Positions 45,647 through 52,863 of a DNA stretch of 64,000 nt are shown here, piece after piece. Each line of letters starts with the position of its first letter. The stretch's first letter is position 1. This DNA comes from Legionella waltersii (GTDB lineage Bacteria > Pseudomonadota > Gammaproteobacteria > Legionellales > Legionellaceae): positions 306,583-370,582 of the forward strand of contig NZ_LNZB01000051.1 of assembly GCF_001468085.1 (NCBI RefSeq), read 5' to 3'. Made by a program: the position numbers and the translations under genes. The notes under the pieces are model-generated. The model was not told the DNA's origin, searched no databases, and saw nothing but the letters and a program-made list of their open reading frames with translations.

Positions 45647-46582
45647 CTATATTTTTGTGCTGAACTGCTTGATAAGTTCAAGAATCTCACTGAATTGTGG
45701 GTGATTGCCAAAATATATTTCTGATTTTTGATCATAAAGTTTGCTAAAGGTATCCAACTCTCCAGCTACAGATAATAAGAAAGCAGGATTTTTGCATAGA
45801 TCTAATTCATCATCTCGACCAAATTTTTCAGTCTTGTACGTTTTGTATTCCTCCGTACTGATAAAGTCCAATATCCTTTCATTTTGCAATAACATGTAGA
45901 CATCATAATAGTGCCGAATAAAATTAACTGGTGACGTGGTTTTTTCAGCTTTATTTTTCCGATATTTTGTAGAGATAGTTTGTAGTTTTTCTACGAAGGT
46001 ATATTCAGGGTAATAACATTTTACTTTCAATGCCCGGTTGTCAAATACTTTAATACCAGACGCTATTACCTTGTCATAAGCCCATGAGCTAATATCCTTT
46101 TCTTCATATGGCGTTGTTTTATCAAATCCCATTTCAAACAAAATACCCTCTTTCAAGGCTTTGAGCGGCTCAAAATGAGAGGTATATTGGCCTCTGATTC
46201 CGGCACTTCTCATTTTTTTATCGTCAAATTCGTGATCACGGCTAAAAGATAGGTCTTGTATTGTCAATTGGTCAGATACAGCATCGAAAAATGTGCTTCT
46301 TGCTTCTATGTGGCTTGCCTTGTCATGGTTCTTGCTAATCTTCAAGTTCAGTTCTGGCTTGGGATGTACTTGGACATCAATATCTTCAGAAAATCGATTA
46401 ATGAGATTAAATCCCTTCGATAATGATGTTCCTCCTTTTAATTCAAAATCATGCTGTTGTTGCAATCCCCACAAGGCATGCATAACCCAATAATCTTTCT
46501 CAACAATACTGGGGCTTATGCCTTTTTCTTCGGAAATAACCATGAATAAATCTTTTGCATCAGGTAATTCGTGTAAAAACAT
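45647..46582 (-). CDS. abiEii: AbiEii-type nucleotidyltransferase toxin
   Basis: This is the toxin of a type IV toxin-antitoxin and abortive-infection pair. The nucleotidyltransferase motif is FELKGGTSLSKGFNLINRFSEDIDVQV (Gly-Gly-Thr-Ser and Asp-x-Asp), preceded by VEKDYWVMHALWGL, typical of the AbiEii/AbiGii family. Relatives add nucleotides to tRNA acceptor ends. I chose the ATG at 46580-46582 (MFLHELPDAKDLFM), because it follows the antitoxin stop as TAATATG; the frame is open 17 codons further into the antitoxin gene. 311 residues. With its partner it would stabilise the island and guard against phage. Confidence 0.87.
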   Translation of the reverse strand: MFLHELPDAKDLFMVISEEKGISPSIVEKDYWVMHALWGLQQQHDFELKGGTSLSKGFNLINRFSEDIDVQVHPKPELNLKISKNHDKASHIEARSTFFDAVSDQLTIQDLSFSRDHEFDDKKMRSAGIRGQYTSHFEPLKALKEGILFEMGFDKTTPYEEKDISSWAYDKVIASGIKVFDNRALKVKCYYPEYTFVEKLQTISTKYRKNKAEKTTSPVNFIRHYYDVYMLLQNERILDFISTEEYKTYKTEKFGRDDELDLCKNPAFLLSVAGELDTFSKLYDQKSEIYFGNHPQFSEILELIKQFSTKI

Positions 46583-46583
46583 A

Positions 46584-47186
46584 TTAGTTTCCAAGAAGGG
46601 TATGTAAATATTTTCTGGTGGCAACTTTGCCATATTTGGAAGATAGTTTCATCAATTGGACTTTATCAAACTGATCGATGTTTTTAGCAACTTTTGAATG
46701 CAATTGGCTTACATCTTCCGTTAAATATTTTGCATTGTTTAATAAGTCCACCAATAAAAATTCTTTAGTCAGTTTAGTTGGAAAACCATTACTTGGACGT
46801 TTAAAAGAGAAAACACGATTTCCAAGCCTTTTATCTTCATGTCGTTCACTGTTATAAACAACTACTTGGTTATAAAGCTGTGTCAGGCCTAAACCCAATT
46901 TATTGTAATCATTCCATGAATACATGAGAAAGGGCTTATCAAGAAAACCTTTAACAAGTGCCTCATCAGTTGGTGGTAGTAATCCAAAACGAGAATGCTT
47001 TGGCTTGTAATATAAGCCTGTTGCTGGTTTTTTGAGTTTGTTTGCTTCTACTAAGGTATTGAGATCTCTATCCAGATTGCTTGAAAAAGACAACAAATCC
47101 TCTCTCCGGTAAACGAAGCCGGCTTTCATATGGGAATATAGGTTGTCACGCTTTAATGTATTCATGGTTATATTATATACAGCCAT
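46584..47186 (-). CDS. abiEi: AbiEi-like antitoxin (DUF6088 type)
   Basis: This 200-residue antitoxin of the AbiE pair starts with a winged-helix part (GFVYRREDLLSFSSNLDRDLNTLVEANKLKKPATGLYYKPK) that would bind the promoter and autoregulate. The second half has LPPTDEALVKGFLDKPFLMYSWNDYNKLGLGLTQLYNQ, characteristic of DUF6088. Two possible starts exist, 47186 and 47165; neither has a clear ribosome binding site. It ends one base before the toxin start, so the two are translated together. Confidence 0.8.
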   Translation of the reverse strand: MAVYNITMNTLKRDNLYSHMKAGFVYRREDLLSFSSNLDRDLNTLVEANKLKKPATGLYYKPKHSRFGLLPPTDEALVKGFLDKPFLMYSWNDYNKLGLGLTQLYNQVVVYNSERHEDKRLGNRVFSFKRPSNGFPTKLTKEFLLVDLLNNAKYLTEDVSQLHSKVAKNIDQFDKVQLMKLSSKYGKVATRKYLHTLLGN

Positions 47187-47384
47187 TGTCTAATTTGCAA
47201 AAAATTTTATTAAAATTTCATGTAAATAATTTTTATTCTGCCGCTCATGCTCTTCTTTTACCATATGCGCCAGGCATACAATATGTCCTTATTTTAATTG
47301 CGACACAGCTTGTGGCGTAATTGGGGCACAACCTGTGCACCAATTTTGAATTCAGGATAAGCTCGTGCAAAAACGTAGGGGTTA

Positions 47385-48626
47385 TTACTCATGAACTACT
47401 TCTTGTTGTTGGATCGCTATTAGTGTTGCGGATGGTTGGACACCCATACACTTTAAAAAATAATCGGTAATCTGTTGCATTGGTTTTCTCAACCGCTCAA
47501 CGTCGGTCACGATGTACCCGGCTGTGATATCACCGTTCATTTTATGGTTCATCAAACGCTTTAAAGCATAAGCTGAGATATCCAGTCCCTCAGCAATAGT
47601 AATAAACGTTCTTCTTAAATCATGAACCGTAAAATGAATACCTGAGAGCTTGGTTACATTAGCCATTTGCTTACGTGGCTCAATAATATGACCTGCTGCA
47701 CCCGTGCCAGGAAAAACATACTCATTAGTCTTCTTTTGACTACGTGATGCTAGTAATTCATAGAGATAACTAGAAAGGGGTAGTGTATGGGACTCATGGT
47801 TTTTAGTATCGAGTACAGTTAGAGTTTTAGCGTTTAGATCAACTTGATCCCAGCGTAAAGTCGCGGCTTCCTGACGGCGCAATCCCGTAAGTATGATTAA
47901 CATTAAGTAATCTCGCAAAACCTCACTTTGTAATTGTTGAACGCCAAGATACCAAGCCGCCAATTCATGGGCTTTAATAAAACTTTGGCGACGCTCAACA
48001 CGATACCAGGCTCGGGTTTGGGATAGACGTTTTACGGGATTTTCGGTAATTAATGATCGGCCTTGTGAATCCTCATATTGACCGGCTGCAAAATTAAAAA
48101 GGGCGCGCAGTAGACGCATGGCTAAATTCGCGTAAGCCTCTCCATGTTCTTGTCCTAGTTTTTTATGATGCTTTGCAACGTTGTCTTTGGTGATGGTCAG
48201 CAAGGGTTTATTAACCCAGTCAGCAAAACCTGTGGCTAACACTTTTTTGTAATTATAAAGTGTATTGTGTTTTAACGATTTACGGACTTGGATGTAATCA
48301 TTAAATACATCGCTTAAGGTGATTTGGCGCATTTTTTCAGCGCGTTTTTCGGCAACTGGATCTATTCCAGTCGCAATTTGCCCGAGCAGTTTTTGAGCTT
48401 CCTTTCTTGCCATCTCAACTGTCAGTTCAGGATAACGACCTAAGGTAATGCGAGACAGTTTATTCTTTATTAGTTTTTCAACAAAAAAGGCTTTTGTTCC
48501 ACCGGAGGTAACTCGGATTCCAAAGCCCTTCATTGCATCATCGTAATATCGTTTTTGTGCGGTTCTGCCCTGAGTCGTTGAAATGGGTAATGGTAATTTA
48601 TCAACGACTGATTTTGTGATTTTCAT
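47385..48626 (-). CDS. int: tyrosine recombinase, island integrase
   Basis: This 413-residue P4-type integrase catalyses site-specific recombination between the tRNA-Asn site and the element. The N-terminal arm-binding domain (DUF4102 type) is seen as RYYDDAMKGFGIRVTSGGTKAFFVE and RITLGRYPELTVEMARKEAQKLL. Catalytic residues are in ILTGLRRQEAATLRWDQVD (first Arg), FTVHDLRRTFITIAEGL (His-x-x-Arg), LMNHKMNGDITAGYI (His and the nucleophile Tyr). Its start lies about 160 bp from attR, and it reads away from attR into the island. The candidate arm sites are at 36887 and 48644. Confidence 0.95.
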   Translation of the reverse strand: MKITKSVVDKLPLPISTTQGRTAQKRYYDDAMKGFGIRVTSGGTKAFFVEKLIKNKLSRITLGRYPELTVEMARKEAQKLLGQIATGIDPVAEKRAEKMRQITLSDVFNDYIQVRKSLKHNTLYNYKKVLATGFADWVNKPLLTITKDNVAKHHKKLGQEHGEAYANLAMRLLRALFNFAAGQYEDSQGRSLITENPVKRLSQTRAWYRVERRQSFIKAHELAAWYLGVQQLQSEVLRDYLMLIILTGLRRQEAATLRWDQVDLNAKTLTVLDTKNHESHTLPLSSYLYELLASRSQKKTNEYVFPGTGAAGHIIEPRKQMANVTKLSGIHFTVHDLRRTFITIAEGLDISAYALKRLMNHKMNGDITAGYIVTDVERLRKPMQQITDYFLKCMGVQPSATLIAIQQQEVVHE

Positions 48627-48643
48627 TTTCCCTCTTATTCAAA

Positions 48644-48664
48644 CGTGTCGAATATGTGTCGAAG
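48644..48664 (+). repeat. right putative integrase arm site
   Basis: Identical 21-bp unit to 36887-36907, with two GTGTCGAA copies. It lies just upstream of the integrase start, so it may also be the operator through which the integrase limits its own expression. Confidence 0.6.
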
Positions 48665-48788
48665 AAATGATTAAAACACAATAAAAGTAGTTGTGCTATA
48701 AAAAAAGCCGATAGGCCTTATAAATAAAGGGTTGTTAGGATAATTTAAAAGTTGATAAAAGTCGTTAAAAGCCATGATTTTATAACTA

Positions 48789-48835
48789 TTAATCATTAGG
48801 TCGGCGGTTCGAGCCCGTCCCGGGGAGCCAATTCC
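48789..48835 (+). repeat. attR, 47-bp copy of the tRNA-Asn 3' part
   Basis: Identical to 36799-36845. The upstream half of the tRNA is missing here, so this is the recombination scar and not a functional tRNA. Confidence 0.95.
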
Positions 48836-49054
48836 AGTCTAGGTTTTGGCGAATTCCAAGTTTTTCCCAGTCATTCGCTGTCGCTTATTGATAAGAGTTT
48901 CAAGCTCACCAATTTGAGGAAAATCCTTCTTTAAAATTTCAAAGGATTGCTATGATGGTTTGTTATCTTTATTCATTGTCTTTATTCAAAATAAGCAAGC
49001 AAAGCAACTGTCTTGAAATCGCAGTTGCTTCGCTTGTGGTGTGAGTGTTTGTCT

Positions 49055-50115
49055 TTAGTTTCGAGACATAGAGTTGGATGGCTCCAGTGTGTTTTGAGCT
49101 GATTTAGAGAGTTTGCTTTTTTCAACCGCCTCAATTGTTTTTTCCAATTGCTGCCGGAAAAATCCAATTTTGTTTTTAGGCTTGTGCGTGGTATCCAAAA
49201 AGGAGAGGATGTGGGCAGCGACGTCTGGTGGTAAGGCAGGTAAGTTCGGGATGGTGGTTGAGTTTTCTTGCGTCAATAAAGCCATAGGTGCCAGGGCTCT
49301 GGCTAATTGGGACTCACCATTGTCAGATAAATGATAACGATGCCTGTTTTCGCCTAATAGTTGCAGAAAGACATCGATTTCTTTGGTCGTTTTATGGGTA
49401 AAAAGACCATTATCCCCTAGATGAACGAAGGTGATATGAGCTGGGATGGTTGCTAGGACCTTTGCTAAGGCAGGGAGGCCGAGCTTATTGAGTTCGTTGT
49501 CGCTCAAGTCCAGGTTAGTGACGTTCTCTGGAATGCCCTGCAGAGCAGTTGTTAGACCTTCCGCGCCGAGCTCATGAAGGAAATTTCTGCTCAAATCCAG
49601 GGTGGTGATGTTCTCTGGAATGCCCTGCAGAGCAATTTTTAAACCTTGGTCCTTGAGTCGAGAAAGGTGATTATCGCTCAAGCTCAGGGCGGTCACGGTC
49701 TCTGGAGTGTTCTGCAGTGCTGTTTTTAGACCTGCAGCACCGTGATGATAAAAGAAATTCTTTTGCAAGTTCAGGGTGGTGATGTTCTTTTGAATGCCCC
49801 GCAGAATGGTTGATAGAGCCTTGATTTCGATTAAACAAAGGGAATTATAAAGCCCTAGGTTGGTGATGTTCTCTGGAATGCCTTGTAGAGCCGTTTTTAG
49901 ACCTTCGACACCGAGTTTAGTAAGGTCATTATAGATAAAGTTCAACGTGGTGACGTTCTCTGGAATTTCTTTCATCAATTCGACCAAGCGATTTTCACCT
50001 AGCTGATTGAGTTCGATGCCTAATAAATTAAGTTTGGAATCGCCTTGGGTCCGACATGTTTCAATACATTGCCTAAACTTTTTTCTATCGTTTCGATTTC
50101 ATCTTTCGTAATCAT
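49055..50115 (-). pseudogene. LRR protein with F-box-like C-terminus, frameshifted
   Basis: The main frame, 49055-49987 and on to about 50050, encodes seven or more leucine-rich repeats of the pattern LKTALQGIPENVTNLDLSDN, each about 28 residues. A non-repeat tail contains LPALPPDVAAHILSFLD, which resembles the start of an F-box (L-P-x-D-V-x-x-x-I-L-S-F-L). Upstream, the coding sequence continues in another frame to an ATG at 50113-50115 (MITKDEIETIEKSLGNVLKH). A -1 shift near 50055-50065 is needed to join the two. Repeats of this type are common in Legionella effectors; F-box proteins there recruit host ubiquitin ligase. Either a broken gene, a sequencing error, or the protein starts internally. 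Confidence 0.6.
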
Positions 50116-50462
50116 TTTAAATACCTTGCTACTTATGGCAAAACACAGATGTACTATGGAGATGGCATTGAGGCTGGCTTAAGAAAAGACAGCATCTGCC
50201 TCAGGCCGCACTGAAATGTGTTTTGCATGAATTGTTAAAAAAATAGGGTGCTGGGGTTCAAGCCAACATTTAGAGAAGGTATGTGCTGGGTATTATTTTG
50301 TGACTCGGGTAGCGAGACTGAATAAAAAAGGTTCCGGTAATTTGGAGTTGCCCAAGTGATTTCATGGTTGTAGCGCGTTGGTGTTCATGATGGCTTGATA
50401 TTATACGGTCAGGTTGAGCAAAAGCAAATCATTTATTTGGGTTTTGCGTAAGTCCTGACAAA
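50116..50462. other. intergenic region with one repeat end
   Basis: No gene seen. The stretch must hold the promoter of the LRR gene. At 50439-50457 the words GGGTTTT and CGTAAGTCCTG match the right end of the 121-124-bp MITE-like repeats, without the rest of the element. Confidence 0.4.
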
Positions 50463-50694
50463 ATAGCAACCAGGCTACACCTGTTTACGAATGGTATTTC
50501 TGATTCCATTGAAAAGTTATTAAAATTTACAGGGACTCTGGGGACGAAACAGCCACATTATCTTAAGGGGTATAAATTTACAAATCCCCTATACGATGTA
50601 CTGTCTGTTGGCGACAGTCAGCCAGCTAACAAGCATGGCGCAAACGGTGCATATGATTACACCTATGAATCCACAGCTGGATATGGGGAAACAG
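50463..50694 (+). pseudogene. chimeric fragment of two island genes
   Basis: Bases 50463-50545 match 39749-39834 (small hydrophobic protein) and bases 50534-50694 match 43932-44095 (end of the SleB-type hydrolase). The join is a 12-base word, GACTCTGGGGAC, that both genes share. The frame is open across the join (FTGTLGTKQPHYLKG). There is no start codon, so it is a relic. It lies outside the island. Confidence 0.85.
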
Positions 50695-50700
50695 CAAGTG

Positions 50701-50796
50701 TAATGAAATGGACCTATCCTCCCCATAATCGGCTTCTATGAGCCATAATTAATATGTTGAGAATAGTTAATCAAAGGAGGACGGTCCATTTCATTA
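50701..50796. mobile_element. 96-bp inverted-repeat element (IS or MITE remnant)
   Basis: The ends TAATGAAATGGACC (50701-50714) and GGTCCATTTCATTA (50783-50796) are perfect 14-bp inverted repeats, extended by a near-repeat of CCTCC / GGAGG. The interior has no coding sequence. It begins six bases after the chimeric fragment ends. It looks like the two ends of an insertion sequence with the transposase lost. Confidence 0.6.
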
Positions 50797-50932
50797 CTCG
50801 CTGGTTGTTGTTGAACTAATTCTCGGTTTGAGGCGAGCAGGATTGTTCGCCTTCCCTTTGACACCATTGCTATAGAAATTTTAAATTACTACTGCCAAAA
50901 TATGACAGCATGAATTTTTACAGGTTTATACT

Positions 50933-51625
50933 TTGTCTAAAACCCAACGTCTTTTTGATCTCATTCAAATACTGCGGCGTCATCGCTATCCCGTTAGTGG
51001 AAAACAATTGGCTGAAGAGCTCAATGTAAGTCTTCGTACCGTGTATCGCGATATAGTCCTTTTGCAAGGCCAAGGGGCATCAATAGAAGGTGAGCCTGGT
51101 CTTGGCTATGTATTACGTCCTGGCTTTATGCTGCCCCCTTTAATGTTTTCCGAGGAAGAGATCGAAGCATTGGTCTTAGGCTCACGTTGGGTAGCACGTA
51201 GGACTGATAAGAAATTAAGACTTGCTGCAACCAATGTCTTAGCTAAGATATCTGCTGTGCTCCCAGACGATCTTCGGCGACAACTTGAATTTTCAGGCTT
51301 ACTCATTGGCCCTGTAAAAACCACGGTAGAACATGATGATGAGAAAGAGGCACTAATACGTCTTGCTATTCGTAAAGAGCATAAGCTTCAAATGACCTAC
51401 ATTGATGTTAAAGGAGATGAGTCTCAACGCATTATTTGGCCGTTGGCACTTGGTTTTTTTGAAGAGGTTCATGTTGTTGTCGCTTGGTGTGAGCTTAGGT
51501 CTAACTTTCGCCATTTTCGCACGGATAGAATTGTCAATTTAGTGCGGTTAGAAACACGTTATCCCAAGCATCGCCAAGCCTTGTTAAAAAAATGGCGTGA
51601 AATGAATAACATTCCTGAGCAATAA
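50933..51625 (+). CDS. YafY-type transcriptional regulator with WYL domain
   Basis: The N-terminal helix-turn-helix of the DeoR/HTH_11 type is RLFDLIQILRRHRYPVSGKQLAEELNVSLRTVYRDI. The C-terminal WYL domain is LQMTYIDVKGDESQRIIWPL then VVVAWCELRSNFRHFRTDRI, which senses a ligand, often nucleotide-like. It starts with TTG at 50933. In many genomes such regulators stand beside small ligand-binding or VOC enzymes, as here, and control them; the two following plus-strand genes are the likely targets. 230 residues, full length. Confidence 0.9.
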   Translation: MSKTQRLFDLIQILRRHRYPVSGKQLAEELNVSLRTVYRDIVLLQGQGASIEGEPGLGYVLRPGFMLPPLMFSEEEIEALVLGSRWVARRTDKKLRLAATNVLAKISAVLPDDLRRQLEFSGLLIGPVKTTVEHDDEKEALIRLAIRKEHKLQMTYIDVKGDESQRIIWPLALGFFEEVHVVVAWCELRSNFRHFRTDRIVNLVRLETRYPKHRQALLKKWREMNNIPEQ

Positions 51626-51710
51626 GTTCCTTCACTGCTGACAGAAATTGTCACTCTATGCCAGTACACTGAGTTAGAACATACAAATACTGTCTAAAAG
51701 AGGATATATT

Positions 51711-52079
51711 ATGCTTGAACCAAGTGCCGTTGTACTTTATGTTGATAATCTTCTAGTAAGTAGCGCGTTTTATCAGGATTTACTTGGAATAAAACCAGAA
51801 GAAGACTCCCCTACATTTCATTTTTTCAAATTATCCAATGGAATGGGTTTAGGTTTGAAGGCGAAACATTCAGTTGAGCCATCCGCCACTGAAAATGGTA
51901 ATGGTGAACTAGCCTTTACACTTGATAATCACAGAGAGGTTGATGCGTTATTTGTAGAATGGCAAGGAAAGGAAATAGGCATGGCTCAGTCACCAACTGT
52001 TGTACCTTATGGCTATACTTTTCTTGCACTAGATCCCGATGGCAATCGACTACGGGTTGTCTCTCTTAGAAAATCATGA
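51711..52079 (+). CDS. VOC-family protein (glyoxalase/bleomycin-resistance fold)
   Basis: This 122-residue single-module VOC protein has LYVDNLLVSSAFYQDLLGIKPEED at the start and YGYTFLALDPDGNRLRVV at the end, the paired beta-alpha-beta-beta-beta units. It dimerises to form a metal or ligand site. The substrate cannot be told; bleomycin-resistance-like binding or an isomerase role are options. It lies 85 bp after the WYL regulator and 64 bp before the GyrI-like gene. Confidence 0.85.
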   Translation: MLEPSAVVLYVDNLLVSSAFYQDLLGIKPEEDSPTFHFFKLSNGMGLGLKAKHSVEPSATENGNGELAFTLDNHREVDALFVEWQGKEIGMAQSPTVVPYGYTFLALDPDGNRLRVVSLRKS

Positions 52080-52143
52080 TATGCAACTGATTATTAAAGC
52101 CATGCAAAACCCCATGAACAATCAATAAAAGGAGAGCATTTGA

Positions 52144-52590
52144 ATGTCAGTGATAAATCCCGTACTGAAACATGTTGATAGTTTTACAGTAAAAGGTCTC
52201 ACCGTAAGAACAAAAAACAGCGATGAGTTCAACCCAGAAATCGCAAAATTACCTACTCTGTGGCAACGGTTCTATGCCAGCAATCTCATCCCTAATACAA
52301 CTATTTTTGGTGTGTATTCAGGCTACGAGACTGATGCAAATGGTCCTTATGACGTCACTGCAGGAACAATTAATAGCAATCAAGGTGCTGAATTAAGTGC
52401 CGTGAAAATCAATTCTGGCAATTATCTTGTATTCCAGGGTAAAGGCGCAATGCCCCAAACAGTCATTGAAACATGGAAACGCGTCTGGGATTATTTTACC
52501 GCAGACAGTCCCTATCAACGTTGTTTTATGACTGATTTTGAAGAGTATAAAAATGGTGATGAAGTCGCTATTTTTATTGGTGTACGGTAA
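52144..52590 (+). CDS. GyrI-like effector-binding domain protein
   Basis: This 148-residue protein of the AraC effector-binding/GyrI fold begins with the usual VDSFTVKGLTVRTKNSDEF, then LPTLWQRFYASNL, VYSGYETDANGPYDVTAG and VIETWKRVWDYFTADSPYQR, and ends FEEYKNGDEVAIFIGVR. Proteins of this fold bind small amphipathic molecules, and GyrI binds gyrase. Together with the VOC protein and the WYL regulator it makes a small ligand-response group, function unknown. Confidence 0.87.
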   Translation: MSVINPVLKHVDSFTVKGLTVRTKNSDEFNPEIAKLPTLWQRFYASNLIPNTTIFGVYSGYETDANGPYDVTAGTINSNQGAELSAVKINSGNYLVFQGKGAMPQTVIETWKRVWDYFTADSPYQRCFMTDFEEYKNGDEVAIFIGVR

Positions 52591-52863
52591 TTAGTTAATC
52601 TGGTGGGTGTTGTGGCTAAGGTATAAAATGCTTTGTTAAAGAGGCCTGAAGAGTAATGGACATTCATGCCTTCATACCATTTCTGCAGCACTGAAGGATT
52701 CTCAGCTTTGCCATCCCATTATGTTTAGGCAAGGGTTTTAGCGAATAGGTTCGATAAATACAATCCACCAAGGGTACTAATAAACAACGATAAAATAGTT
52801 GGCAACACACCACATCATTTTAAGTTTCCAGATCAAGTCTAACATAGAACGCAGTACAGGTAT
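52591..52863. other. intergenic region, nothing recognised
   Basis: 273 bp between the convergent 3' ends of the GyrI-like gene and the adenylation-domain gene. I see no strong hairpin terminator and no repeat. Confidence 0.4.

Larger units (their letters stand above)
36799..48835. mobile_element. tRNA-Asn integrative element, about 12 kb
   Basis: The element is bounded by 47-bp direct repeats, with a tyrosine integrase as the last gene inside the right end and a 21-bp repeat just inside each end. Content: DUF3892, a membrane protein, DUF4238, small membrane proteins, TraK, a DUF927 ATPase, an excisionase-like HTH protein, a secreted cell-wall hydrolase, an AbiE toxin-antitoxin pair and several decayed genes. 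No relaxase, coupling protein or conjugative pilus gene is present. If it moves between cells it must borrow a helper, with TraK hinting at an oriT. It is therefore best called a mobilisable or decayed island. Confidence 0.92.

Noticed and set aside
48789-48864. A second tRNA-Asn at the right end of the island
   Set aside because: Only the 3' 42 bases of the tRNA are present; the 5' half is missing, so it is an att scar.
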